A stretch of DNA of 64,000 nucleotides from Granulosicoccus antarcticus IMCC3135 (GCF_002215215.1 NZ_CP018632.1:4894501-4958500); one strand, 5' to 3'. Positions 17,023-25,903 are shown, numbered from the stretch's first letter. The notes: generated by a model from the sequence alone, not told the origin. Numbers and translations: made by a program.

Positions 17023-18039
17023 ATGATGCTATCCAGAAAAAGACTCCTGCTACCAGCCCTGCTGGCACTCATCAGCGGCAACAGCACCTCAGCTGCGACG
17101 CTCGAAACCGCTCTCGATCGTGGCGCACTGCGTTGTGGTGTAAATGCGGAGCTAGCCGGTTTCGCCAAAGCCAATAGTCTGGGTGAATACAGTGGCTTCG
17201 ATATTGATATTTGCAGAGCTGTAGCCAGCGCGGTCTTCAATGACAGCGAAGCGGTGGAGATGATTCCGGTAACCACGACTGATCGTTTCCCGGCCATGCT
17301 GTCCGGCACATTTGACATCTTGTCCAGAAACACGACGTGGACACTTGAGCGCAACGCGCAATTCGGGCAATTCGCCGGCGTCAATTTCTACGATGGGCAA
17401 GGCTTCATGGTCACCAAGTCCAGTGGCATCAGAAGCGCACTGGAACTCGATAACCAGCCGATCTGCGTCGGTAGAAATACTACCTCAGTACCGAACGCAG
17501 AAGATTTTTTTGCCGTCAGTGATATTCGCTATCGCCCAGTCTTTTTCAATGATGAGGTTGAAGCAGCTGAAGGATATAAGGAGGGACGCTGCAAGGCACT
17601 GACAGCTGACCGCTCAGCACTCGCAGCTCATCGCACAGGCTTTCCCGAGTCTGATGCACATATGGTATTACCCGAAGTCATATCCAAGGAGCCACTTGGC
17701 CCCATGGTTCCCCAGGATGACTCACGCTGGGAGAACATCGTACGATGGTCGCTTAACTGCATGATCAACGCCGAGGAGCTGGGCGTGACCAGCAGCAACG
17801 TCAACGATCCTGCCACCGCCAACACACCGGCTATTCAACGCCTGATCGGAGCTGTCGACAACATGGGCGAATTACTCGGACTGAACAAGCAATGGTGCAG
17901 CCGCATCATTCAGCAAGTTGGCAACTATGGCGAAGTGTATGACCGCCACCTTGGCCCTGATACGCCTCTCGGACTTGAGCGTGGTATCAACGAGCTATGG
18001 ACCAATGGCGGCTTGATCTACGCACCACCCGTTCGCTGA
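17023..18039 (+). CDS. AapJ-type amino-acid ABC transporter substrate-binding protein
   Basis: A periplasmic binding protein of about 338 residues (start ATG ATG at 17023/17026; signal peptide ending STSAATLE). It follows the general L-amino-acid binding protein pattern: LRCGVNAELAGFAKAN, YSGFDIDICRAVASAVF, TDRFPAMLSGTFDILSRNTTWTLERN, CVGRNTTSVPNAEDFF, and the end LGLERGINELWTNGGLIYAPP. The usual permease and ATPase genes (aapQMP) are absent here; instead it is the last gene behind two OmpA-like lipoproteins. It may serve a transporter encoded elsewhere or have been recruited to another role. Confidence 0.8.
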   Translation: MMLSRKRLLLPALLALISGNSTSAATLETALDRGALRCGVNAELAGFAKANSLGEYSGFDIDICRAVASAVFNDSEAVEMIPVTTTDRFPAMLSGTFDILSRNTTWTLERNAQFGQFAGVNFYDGQGFMVTKSSGIRSALELDNQPICVGRNTTSVPNAEDFFAVSDIRYRPVFFNDEVEAAEGYKEGRCKALTADRSALAAHRTGFPESDAHMVLPEVISKEPLGPMVPQDDSRWENIVRWSLNCMINAEELGVTSSNVNDPATANTPAIQRLIGAVDNMGELLGLNKQWCSRIIQQVGNYGEVYDRHLGPDTPLGLERGINELWTNGGLIYAPPVR

Positions 18040-18063
18040 GCAGGTACAGCAGCTGTAAAAGGG

Positions 18064-18087
18064 ACTGGCTGGAAGGATCTGGCCAGT
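18064..18087. terminator. Weak hairpin between convergent genes
   Basis: ACTGGC (18064-18069) and GCCAGT (18082-18087) can pair across 12 bases, followed by TT on the plus strand. It lies just beyond the AapJ-type gene and touches the end of the zinc permease gene. Confidence 0.3.
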
Positions 18088-18915
18088 TTAAGGAACCCCT
18101 GCTTTATCACTCAGACTGACACCATCCTCATCACGAAGCGTGAAAGTCTCGGACACGGGCAAAAGCACTGAAACGCCGTAACACGCAGAACCGAGGAGCG
18201 CCAGACACCACACGATGGTGGCACCTGACGGCCAGTCATTCCAGGCCGACATGAACAAGCCCATCAGATAGGCACTCAAGCCAACTGTGTAGGCCCACAC
18301 ACGCACCCTCCGCCCGTGCAGGCGACGAACCGCCAGCGCTGGAATGATCAGACTGGCAAACACCAGGTAGACCCCGACGAGTTGCGTGGACAAGGTGATC
18401 GTGACCGCAAACAGCGGATAGAAAAGCCAGCCACCCTGCTGCTGCCGCAGACGGAACCAGGCAAACAGCACGCAGCTGTAGACCATAGCCACCCAGAACA
18501 GCTGCGTGGCACTTGTCCACAGAATTTGCCCGACCAGCAAATCTCTCAGGCGCTCACCACCCTGTGGGTCCGAGGCCAGCAGAAGAATGCTGCCTGTAGC
18601 GGCCATGACAAAGGCGACACCAATCAAGGCTTCCTGCTCTTTGGGGTCATGCTTGCGCAATAGGTAAAGCAACAAGCTGGCGACAATCGCCGTGCATATC
18701 GCAATTGCCTGCCCAAGGACAGGCGCATGCTCATCCATACCAAAGGTGCTCGCCGCAACCAGACCAAAGCCCGCTATCTGGGCTATGGCAAGATCCAGGA
18801 AGATGATTCCTCGACGCAGCACCTCCTGACCCAGCGGCACATGAGTGGCAACCACCAGCATACCTGCGAGCATGGCAGGCCAGAGAACATCGATTTGTAT
18901 CAACAGTATGTCCAC
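18088..18915 (-). CDS. Zinc/manganese ABC transporter permease (AztB/ZnuB-like)
   Basis: A 275-residue inner-membrane permease of the ABC-3 family with about eight hydrophobic segments. Typical segments are LWPAMLAGMLVVATHVPLGQEVLRRGIIFLDLAIAQIAGFG near the N-terminus and the short-loop motif LVGVYLVFASLIIPALAVRRL. It is the last gene of the Zur-type operon and starts one base after the binding-protein stop. No ATPase gene follows or precedes it in the window, so the nucleotide-binding subunit must come from elsewhere. Zinc is more likely than manganese because of the aztD-like gene and the Zur-like boxes. Confidence 0.85.
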   Translation of the reverse strand: MDILLIQIDVLWPAMLAGMLVVATHVPLGQEVLRRGIIFLDLAIAQIAGFGLVAASTFGMDEHAPVLGQAIAICTAIVASLLLYLLRKHDPKEQEALIGVAFVMAATGSILLLASDPQGGERLRDLLVGQILWTSATQLFWVAMVYSCVLFAWFRLRQQQGGWLFYPLFAVTITLSTQLVGVYLVFASLIIPALAVRRLHGRRVRVWAYTVGLSAYLMGLFMSAWNDWPSGATIVWCLALLGSACYGVSVLLPVSETFTLRDEDGVSLSDKAGVP

Positions 18916-18916
18916 C

Positions 18917-19822
18917 TCAGCCTCCTGTCAGCAACAGGGTGAGAATCGAGTCATACAGACTCTGCAGGTCATCGGCCTCGTCGTTTCCCCCAATCGTGAA
19001 CGGCAGCTCCAGCAATGCAATGTCACTATTGTCAGCCAGCCAGCGGGCACCCCTTTTGTTCTGATAATTCGCGATCAGCACGAAATTGGCATTCTGCGCA
19101 CGTGTGGTTTGCAATAACTCGGCAAGATGTCCGCTGGTCGGCGGAATACCGGGTTTGGGCTCAAGATCACCGACGGTCTCAATCTGCAACCAGTCCAGCA
19201 GGTAGCTCCAGTTCTTGTGATAGACAACAGCTCGCTTACCTCGCAGCGGTTCGGCCCGTTTCTCCCAGCGCTGCACCGCTTCTGTCCAAGCGGACGAGAA
19301 TATCGATAAGCGCTGACGATAGTACTCGGCGTGTTCGGCGTCGACAGCCTGGAGTCGCGCACTGAACGCCTCAGCAATAACCAGCAGCCTACGCGGGTCC
19401 AGATACACATGCGGGTTACCGTCCGCATGAACATCGCCCTGACTTCGGTCTACCTTCTGGGGCACCTCGATGCGCTCAACCTGCAAGGCTGCCAGAAAGT
19501 GTCCGGGTTGCCCGACTTGAACACGGCGGTTGCCGGATTTTTCCAACAACAACGGCAACCATCCGATTTCCAATTCCGCTCCCGTGCAGAACACCATGTC
19601 GGCATCACGCGCTTTGATGATCAGTGATGGCCTGGCTTCTACGTGATGTGGGTCCTGCATAGCATGCGTGGCAGACTCCACCTTCACCCTCTCGCCACCC
19701 AGCTCTTCAGCCAGCGCCTGCCACTCCGGTTCGCACGCCAGAATGTTCAGCGAAGCCTGCGCAAAAGGACTTGCCGAGAAAAATAGCGCGCACATCGCCA
19801 GTATTTGTATTCTAGAATTCAT
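18917..19822 (-). CDS. Zinc ABC transporter substrate-binding protein (AztC/ZnuA-like)
   Basis: A periplasmic cluster A-I metal-binding protein of about 301 residues, with signal peptide MNSRIQILAMCALFFSASPFAQA. Metal-ligand regions can be seen: HAMQDPHHVEARP, GNPHVYLDP, VVYHKNWSYLLDW and, near the end, an acidic GGNDEADDL. There is no long His-rich loop, only DVHADGNPH, as in AztC proteins that rely on an AztD chaperone rather than ZnuA. The ATG at 19822 starts the natural signal peptide; an ATG at 19831 is also possible. Either start overlaps the end of the outer-membrane protein gene. Confidence 0.85.
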   Translation of the reverse strand: MNSRIQILAMCALFFSASPFAQASLNILACEPEWQALAEELGGERVKVESATHAMQDPHHVEARPSLIIKARDADMVFCTGAELEIGWLPLLLEKSGNRRVQVGQPGHFLAALQVERIEVPQKVDRSQGDVHADGNPHVYLDPRRLLVIAEAFSARLQAVDAEHAEYYRQRLSIFSSAWTEAVQRWEKRAEPLRGKRAVVYHKNWSYLLDWLQIETVGDLEPKPGIPPTSGHLAELLQTTRAQNANFVLIANYQNKRGARWLADNSDIALLELPFTIGGNDEADDLQSLYDSILTLLLTGG

Positions 19823-20942
19823 GGGCACCATGCGCTCCGAGGGTCATGACGTATTGCAGGCTGAGCGTGTCATTGGCATCCTCAAAGCCTTCCGCGTCCT
19901 GCAGAGTGTATTGAAGGCGTAGCTGCGAGAAATGGGAACGCATCCAACCGAGCATGACTTCCGTTTCTCTGAGCGACTGGTCGTGAAAATGATCGCCGTG
20001 AGCGGCCTTCAAATTCACTTCTCCATAACGGATCCCTGCCGACCACTGTGAATGGAAACGGTAGACCGACGAGGCATACCAGCCCTTGTGTACATCACTA
20101 TCCTGGGCAAAATCGCCAAGTTCATCGACATACAGATATTCGCCCGACAAGGTCAGCTGGCTATTCCTGGCATTTCCCTGCGGCGCCCACTTCCAGACAA
20201 AATCCAGCAGATACATATTTTCGCCACTGTATGCCGCATCGTGTGAATGGTCGTGTCCGTCTTCATCTGCATCCTCTTCCACCACCTCTTGCACGGCATC
20301 AAGACGATTGCGCAAGTAAGATACTCCAGCCTGCCAGCTGCTGGCATCGGAGAGATCACCGCCCCAGGTGGACTTGAGTGTGAAGACGCCGATTGCCGGA
20401 TCTGCCTCACCACCGGCCAGCGCTGTGCCGTTGAAGGCTTCGACGCCAAGCTGCCAGAAGAACGGCACCGGCATCAGGCCAGCAAGGCGTACACCGTCAT
20501 CGAAATAGTGTGAGCCGAGAAAAGCGCGATACAAGGCTGGACGCTCTGTAAAGCTGTCCGCATGAGTATGTCGTGAATTCAGGTAACCCACCTGCGACAG
20601 AAAGCGTCCTGCGCGAATACCGAGGCCGTAAGGCAGCGCTACGGTGTCAAAGAAAGCTTCCTCAATGTCCAACTCGGTATCGCCCTCGTGACTCTCAAGC
20701 ACCGTGGTCAAGCGACCGCTGAACAGATCATCCACAGCGCCGCTCAACGACAGTTCAGTATGACCCAGCCCAAACCCCTTGCCTTGTTCAGACAAAGCAC
20801 TGTCCTCTGATTTGAAGAAGCCGTCGAGCACGAAGCTGAGCTCAGGGTTCTCGGCATGTGCAGACTCTGCTGTCATGCTCATGACCAGCGCCAATGCCAC
20901 GGACGCGCCGATACCCGGCGCGTGTATTCGTCCCGTATTCAT
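19812..20942 (-). CDS. His-rich outer-membrane beta-barrel protein of the zinc operon
   Basis: 376 residues with a signal peptide (ending ESAHAEN) followed by porin-like amphipathic strands with many aromatic residues (for example RLTTVLESHEGDTELDIEEAF and YGLGIRAGRFLSQVGYLNSRHTH). Histidines cluster in GHDHSHDAA, AHGDHFHDQS and the C-terminal GAHGAHEF, which suggests metal binding. Its position between the aztD-like gene and the zinc-binding protein suggests a route for zinc through the outer membrane. It has no TonB box or plug domain, so it is not a TonB-dependent receptor. The outer-membrane call is good; transport of zinc is inferred. Confidence 0.7.
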   Translation of the reverse strand: MNTGRIHAPGIGASVALALVMSMTAESAHAENPELSFVLDGFFKSEDSALSEQGKGFGLGHTELSLSGAVDDLFSGRLTTVLESHEGDTELDIEEAFFDTVALPYGLGIRAGRFLSQVGYLNSRHTHADSFTERPALYRAFLGSHYFDDGVRLAGLMPVPFFWQLGVEAFNGTALAGGEADPAIGVFTLKSTWGGDLSDASSWQAGVSYLRNRLDAVQEVVEEDADEDGHDHSHDAAYSGENMYLLDFVWKWAPQGNARNSQLTLSGEYLYVDELGDFAQDSDVHKGWYASSVYRFHSQWSAGIRYGEVNLKAAHGDHFHDQSLRETEVMLGWMRSHFSQLRLQYTLQDAEGFEDANDTLSLQYVMTLGAHGAHEF

Positions 20943-20970
20943 GGTTTATCAGTCCTGATGTTCGTGCGAT

Positions 20971-21923
20971 TCAGCCAGTCCCAGCCAGGTGATGCCCCAC
21001 GAAGACCTGATCGCCCACGATACCAACGAGCTCATCGACCTCTTCATGCGCAATCACCGTTCCGATTCTGGCTTCCGCTACCATCGACTCGGGGTTTAGC
21101 AACTTGCTGGCAGGAAAGTCTTCTTGCTTCAGATCGATGAACAACATGCCGTCACCACAACCGAACGCAATGAACTCATCATTAGCGGCATGTCCGTGCA
21201 GCAGGGGGCATGGCTCTTCGTAGCGATGCTCGAGCGTGAAAGTGCCACCTTCATAGGCATAGCGCTCGACCGCTGCGGGCAAGGTCGTATCAGTTATGGA
21301 TGGGTCCCGATAGGTGACGAACAACTTGTCGTCTATGAGTTTGGCTGCTCCGTGCATATTGTTGGTCAGTGACAACTCACCCGTCACACTCCCTGCAGCT
21401 ATATCCGCATCGCTCAGAATGGTCACTGTCGAGGGCACCCCTTCCTCCGCGTCAAAGAAGATCACACCGTGTTCTTCATGAGTACTGTAGTGGGTTGGAC
21501 TGAAACCAGACAGCGTGAAATCGAGCATGGCCGGGTCCACGGCATAGTCGTGCAAATGGTCGACGTGATTCTCGGTGTACAGACCGCTATCCACAACGAG
21601 ACCCTATTGTCATTGCGTTGAATGAGCACCGCGTAGCGCTTGTCCGGGCTGGCGTACAGACTGGCCTCGCCGCCGGCCATGGCAAATCGTTGCAGCGCAA
21701 ACTCGGAGTCAAGGTCGTACACCACGACGGCTGAATCATCACTGTCATACAAAGCCAGACGACCAGCGGAGTCGATACTGACTGGCTCGTCTTCCTCGTT
21801 GGATGATGATCCGTCGCTGCAGGCACTGAGAAACAAGGCTGCGGCGCCGGCTGCGCCGACAAACTTCCCGTAGCGCGAGGTTGTGTGTTTGTGGTTCTGC
21901 GAGACCAACATTACAATTTTCAT
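20971..21923 (-). pseudogene. aztD: AztD-like zinc metallochaperone, frameshifted
   Basis: Two reading frames together form one AztD-like protein of about 317 residues. The first (from 21923) has a lipoprotein-like signal (ALFLSACSDG) and an early NHKHTTS; the second continues from about 21594 with VDSGLYTENHVDHLHDYAVDP and beta-propeller-like repeats including HGAAKLIDDKLFVTYRDP and LLHGHAANDEF. The frames meet near 21590-21603, where a single missing base (TCG TTG GTG GAT would be expected) explains the break. The rest is well preserved, so this is either a very recent inactivation or a sequencing error. In Paracoccus, AztD passes zinc to AztC. Confidence 0.7.
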
Positions 21924-21925
21924 TT

Positions 21926-21945
21926 ATGTTATGTTATAACGTATC
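21926..21945 (-). promoter_or_regulatory. Zur-like box 1, adjacent to the aztD start
   Basis: Read on the minus strand the site is GATACGTTATAACATAACAT, close to the gammaproteobacterial Zur consensus (GAAATGTTATANTATAACATTTC). It ends two bases before the first ATG of the aztD-like gene, so binding would block transcription or initiation. Zinc repression of the operon is inferred. Confidence 0.65.
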
Positions 21946-22106
21946 TTTTTAATAGATGCAAAAATCCACCGTTATCCAGCAGATTGCCCTCTAAAGAGGT
22001 GCATTCATCAGGGCAATTGCACAGCGAAATCCCACCATCAACGCTTTTTGTATATGGTCAGTCAGACGCAATCGTCCGATCTGTGCAATCGCGCCACAGT
22101 CTACAT

Positions 22107-22126
22107 GATATGTAATAACATAACAT
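22107..22126. promoter_or_regulatory. Zur-like box 2
   Basis: GATATGTAATAACATAACAT differs from box 1 at two positions (comparing box 1 on the minus strand with this one on the plus strand). It lies 184 bases upstream of the aztD-like start. The adjacent sugar ATPase gene ends here and does not need a promoter, so both boxes probably serve the zinc operon. Confidence 0.6.
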
Positions 22127-22202
22127 TTAATTTTTCAACTGCCCATCCAACTGGACAAGGATCAGTCAGGCTCTATCAATTTCACGCCTGACAAATCACG
22201 AT

Positions 22203-23297
22203 TCAACTATCGAGACCCGCCTCGCGCAAAGCAACACCATCGGATGCCCTGAAAAAATGCATCTTGGATGCATCGAGGTAAACAGTCACCCTGTCATCAG
22301 GTTGAGCCTTGTTGCTGGCATGCACCTGCGCCGTAAACTTCTCATCCCCTACCTGGCCTATCAGCAGGGTATGCGGCCCAAGCGGCTCCATTTCGACGAC
22401 CCCTACTTCGATAGATGGCCCCAGAGACGAATCCTCACCGGTATGCTCAGGTCGGATGCCCAGTACCATTTCTTTGCCTGCCATACTGGCAAGATAAGCA
22501 GGTGCTGGAAATTCAATTCCATTCTTCCCTATAAAGACCGGCCTCTCATCTTGTATCAAGATCTTGCCAGCCAGCATATTCATGCTCGGCGCACCGATGA
22601 ATGAAGCTACAAACGCATTGCGAGGTCGCTCATACAAGGTAATGGGATCTGCTGCCTGTTCAATCACCCCACCTTGCATGACAATGACACGATCAGCCAT
22701 CGTCATGGCCTCAATCTGGTCATGAGTGACGTAGACGATGGTACTTTTCAGCCGTCGATGCAATTGCTTGATTTCGGTACGCATCTCGATACGCAGCTTG
22801 GCATCCAGGTTCGACAATGGCTCGTCAAACAAAAAGACATCAGGGTCGCGTACCAGGGCTCGGCCAATTGCCACACGTTGACGTTGCCCACCCGAGAGCT
22901 CCGCCGGCTTGCGATCCAGATAATCGTCAAGGTTGAGTATGCGCGATGCCTCTTTCATCGCCTCCTCTGCCCGTTCCTTGCCTTCGCCTCGTACCCGCAT
23001 TCCATAGGTGATATTTTCACCCACCGTCATATGAGGAAACAGCGCATAGGATTGAAACACCATGGCGCAATTACGCAACCCAGGGCGCAGCTGTGTGACA
23101 TCACGAGAACCGATACTGACAGTGCCGGTCGTCGCCGTCTCCAAACCGGCGATCATTCGCAATGTTGTTGTCTTGCCACACCCCGAAGGACCTACCAGTA
23201 CGACAAACTCGCCATCGGCCACCTGCAGGTCCAGCGGCGGAATAACTTCCACTTCACCAAACGATTTGGTAACGCTCTCAATATTTATAGTGGCCAT
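22203..23297 (-). CDS. Carbohydrate ABC transporter ATPase (UgpC/MalK type)
   Basis: A 364-residue MalK-like ATPase energising the importer encoded upstream. It has Walker A GPSGCGKTT (36-44), Q-loop FQSYALFPH, signature LSGGQRQR (134-141), Walker B VFLFDEPLSNLDAKLR and the switch His in VTHDQ, then a C-terminal TOBE/MalK regulatory region (LGIRPEHTG). It is the last gene of the seven-gene operon that starts at deoC, and a short hairpin separates it from the binding-protein gene. Such ATPases can serve more than one CUT1 transporter. Confidence 0.9.
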   Translation of the reverse strand: MATINIESVTKSFGEVEVIPPLDLQVADGEFVVLVGPSGCGKTTTLRMIAGLETATTGTVSIGSRDVTQLRPGLRNCAMVFQSYALFPHMTVGENITYGMRVRGEGKERAEEAMKEASRILNLDDYLDRKPAELSGGQRQRVAIGRALVRDPDVFLFDEPLSNLDAKLRIEMRTEIKQLHRRLKSTIVYVTHDQIEAMTMADRVIVMQGGVIEQAADPITLYERPRNAFVASFIGAPSMNMLAGKILIQDERPVFIGKNGIEFPAPAYLASMAGKEMVLGIRPEHTGEDSSLGPSIEVGVVEMEPLGPHTLLIGQVGDEKFTAQVHASNKAQPDDRVTVYLDASKMHFFRASDGVALREAGLDS

Positions 23298-23345
23298 TTC
23301 TACACATTCGTTTAGCCGAATTCGGCGTTTTCGATTCCAGGCACA

Positions 23346-23370
23346 CCCTTGGAGATAGTGTCCCCAAGGG
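23346..23370 (-). terminator. Hairpin between sugar-binding protein and ATPase genes
   Basis: CCCTTGG (23346-23352) and CCAAGGG (23364-23370) form a 7-bp stem with an 11-base loop, 31 bases after the binding-protein stop. It may be an intra-operon attenuator or processing site like the one after xylF. Confidence 0.4.
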
Positions 23371-23401
23371 CATGCAATAGCACAATCAGATCAGATCGAA
23401 C

Positions 23402-24850
23402 TCAGTCAAGACCCATTGAGGCACGGTAGGCAGCTAGCTGCTCATCTCTTCCCAAATCGTCTGTCAGCTCATTCCAGCCAGCGGCAACAGTATCGAGTGC
23501 TTCCTGAGGTGTCACATCACCTGCCAATGCTTTGGACAATTCGATTTCCAGTATTTCCGTGTAGGAAAAGTACGCAGGCAGACGCATATCAAGGGCCACA
23601 TTGTCGGCAGTTACCGACGCTTGCTGTGCACCCAGGTATTCTCGTGCTTCACGCTCAGAGAAGATACTGCTCCAACGCTCCGTATTAGTGGTATGAGAAA
23701 TACGATACGGATTAACACCCGTACCAGCGGTTACCGTTGCTTCACCCGACACCTCGGGGCTGGACAGGTAGGAGATAAAATCCCAAGCCGCATCCTGCTT
23801 TTTGGACGTTTGCGGCACCGCTGCCTGCCAGCCACCAAAAGCCATGAATGGCGTGTTCAGAACATCATCATACTCATCCCATTCACCCGTCTTGTAATTG
23901 TAGACCTCTCTTGCACTTGGCAAGACCGCGGACCCAACACTACCAGCAACCTTTGACTGCTCAGGGTCAGCACCGATAACGCCGGTATCGCCCCAACCAA
24001 TAGACTGCGCAACCTGGCCACCTGCAAAGGCAGCATTAACCTCTCCAAAAGAGAAATTCAGAGCACTAGGCGGCGCCAGCTGGGAGGCACGAATGTATTC
24101 TTCCAAACCCTTTACCCAACCCGGATTATTGACTTGTGCATCCATGGTGTCAGGATCAAAGAACATCGAGCCTGGAAAATCTGGATGGCTGGTGTAGGCC
24201 GCAGCATGACTGAAGAGAAACCAGAATTGCTGACCACCACGGCGGAACGCTTCAGCAGTACCCCAGACACCATCGATATTGGTCTGGAAATATTCTGCGA
24301 TATCCAGATATTCTTTCCATGTCGCAGGAATCGCCAGATCATAGCCATACTTTTCCTTGAAACCTGCCTGGTTAGCCTCGTCTTCAAAAAGATCAATGCG
24401 GTAGGAGTATGTGTGCACATCACCATCCATCGTCTGCGACAGAACCTTACCGTTCCAGACCATCAATGATTCGCGATAAACAGGGGCGATATCCTCCCAG
24501 TCCTCTCCCTCTTGATAGCTTGCAGGCATCTCCGACAGATAAGGTGTGAAGTCCGGCGCCCAGGCAGGTGCAAATGCGATGACGTCAAAAGCATCGTCAC
24601 CAGAGGCCAGTGTTGTGACAATCTTCGGATACAGCTCTGACAAGGGGAATTCAACAACCTTGACCGTCCCACAGGTTTTGGCTTCCCAGCCTTTGGCTGC
24701 ATTTTGCAAAGCGGATGCGATGTATGGACCAGTCTGAGTGGTCGCCGTAATTTCCACGCCGGTATAGTCTGGCGAACATTCAGCCCAGACAGCCGGCGCT
24801 GCCAGGGCTGCAACAATGGCCAATGATGTGGTTTTCACTATTTTTCTCAT
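23402..24850 (-). CDS. Extracellular sugar-binding protein of a CUT1-type ABC importer
   Basis: A 482-residue periplasmic binding protein. The start is supported by AAGGAGAG just upstream; the signal peptide ends near AVWAEC. Family-1 features include FDVIAFAPAWAPDFTPYL, VNNPGWVKGLEEYIR, AFAGGQVAQSIGWGDTG and the C-terminal WDFISYLSSPEV. Neighbouring genes (two MalFG-like permeases, a PfkB kinase, deoC) suggest that the ligand is a deoxyribose, ribose-like or nucleoside-derived sugar. The ligand cannot be read from sequence. Confidence 0.87.
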   Translation of the reverse strand: MRKIVKTTSLAIVAALAAPAVWAECSPDYTGVEITATTQTGPYIASALQNAAKGWEAKTCGTVKVVEFPLSELYPKIVTTLASGDDAFDVIAFAPAWAPDFTPYLSEMPASYQEGEDWEDIAPVYRESLMVWNGKVLSQTMDGDVHTYSYRIDLFEDEANQAGFKEKYGYDLAIPATWKEYLDIAEYFQTNIDGVWGTAEAFRRGGQQFWFLFSHAAAYTSHPDFPGSMFFDPDTMDAQVNNPGWVKGLEEYIRASQLAPPSALNFSFGEVNAAFAGGQVAQSIGWGDTGVIGADPEQSKVAGSVGSAVLPSAREVYNYKTGEWDEYDDVLNTPFMAFGGWQAAVPQTSKKQDAAWDFISYLSSPEVSGEATVTAGTGVNPYRISHTTNTERWSSIFSEREAREYLGAQQASVTADNVALDMRLPAYFSYTEILEIELSKALAGDVTPQEALDTVAAGWNELTDDLGRDEQLAAYRASMGLD

Positions 24851-24874
24851 GATTCTCTCCTTAGGGTATTTTTA

Positions 24875-25903
24875 TTATTTAACTGCACCGATCGTCAACC
24901 CGGAGCGCATCAAACGCCCAAGCAGACCGGCAATGATGACCATCGGTACGATTGCCACCAAAGCTGCTGCCGATATGGCCCACCACTCATCGCCACGCTG
25001 GCTGTTTTGTCCTGCGACAAGAATGGGCAGGGTTTGCCACTTTGAATTGGTGAGAAAAAGGGCAAATAGAAATTCATTCCAGACGAAAGCCAGCGTGATC
25101 ACGAAGGTGGCTATCAGGCCCGGTCGAGCCATCGGCAGCACAATGCCGAAGAAGATCCGCCAGCTGGGTACATTCTCAACCAATGCGGCCTCTTCCACAT
25201 CTACCGGCAAAATGGCAATGAAGTCACGCATCAACCACACTACGATAGGCAGAGAAAATGCCACATAAGCCAGCGTCAAACCAAAATAGGTATCGGTCAT
25301 CTTGAAACCCATCTTGCCCATTTCGGTGTACAGCAGGAACAATGCGAAGGCCACAACAATAGGAGGAAACAGACGCTGACTGACAAACCAGAAAATGATG
25401 TCATCATTGCCTAACACCGGTCCAGGAAGCGCAAAGCGATTAAGAAAAATGGATAGCGCAAGTGCGACACAGAAGGCAATAATGGATGCCATGGCCGGAT
25501 TGACACCAAATACTTCACTACCCAGAAGATACCCTCCCATTGCCACAATAAAGAAACTGATGCCACTGGCCAGGCGCACCTTGAACGGGAACCTAACCAG
25601 AGCATAGGCCGCCATGCTACCCACCAGAGTGGCAATCAGAGAGGCCGATAAACCCACAATGGTAGACGCCCAGAAAGTGGAAAAAAATGCGCCTCGTGAG
25701 CCACTGAACAAATCCTTCCAGGCTTTCAACGTCGGCTGAAAATCAACAAAAGGCAGATAGGTCGGACCACCGACGACATCCACTGGCGACTTCAAGGAGG
25801 TGATAGCGACCCAATACAAGGGGAACAGTGTAAATATCAACCAGACCAGGCAGGCAAACAACACCCAATATCGTTTGCCGCCCTGCAGATCCCGTACGCT
25901 CAT
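24875..25903 (-). CDS. CUT1 ABC transporter permease (MalG-like)
   Basis: A 342-residue inner-membrane permease with an N-terminal membrane segment (YWVLFACLVWLIFTLFPLYW) and a MetI-like core. The EAA loop that docks the ATPase is EEAALVENVPSWRIFFGIVLPMARPG. It is longer than MalG (about 296), with extra membrane segments in the first half. Its ATG overlaps the stop of the MalF-like permease (25900-25903), so the two half-permeases are coupled; it ends 24 bases before the binding-protein gene. Confidence 0.88.
   Translation of the reverse strand: MSVRDLQGGKRYWVLFACLVWLIFTLFPLYWVAITSLKSPVDVVGGPTYLPFVDFQPTLKAWKDLFSGSRGAFFSTFWASTIVGLSASLIATLVGSMAAYALVRFPFKVRLASGISFFIVAMGGYLLGSEVFGVNPAMASIIAFCVALALSIFLNRFALPGPVLGNDDIIFWFVSQRLFPPIVVAFALFLLYTEMGKMGFKMTDTYFGLTLAYVAFSLPIVVWLMRDFIAILPVDVEEAALVENVPSWRIFFGIVLPMARPGLIATFVITLAFVWNEFLFALFLTNSKWQTLPILVAGQNSQRGDEWWAISAAALVAIVPMVIIAGLLGRLMRSGLTIGAVK

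Noticed and set aside
21983-22017. 8-bp inverted repeat ATTGCCCT/AGGGCAAT upstream of the zinc operon
   Set aside because: The 19-base loop makes a stable hairpin doubtful and no known regulator fits; it may be chance.
18917-23297. The MalK-type ATPase at 22203-23297 as the missing zinc ATPase
   Set aside because: It has the TOBE-type C-terminal extension and length of sugar importers and closes the deoC operon upstream of the Zur boxes.
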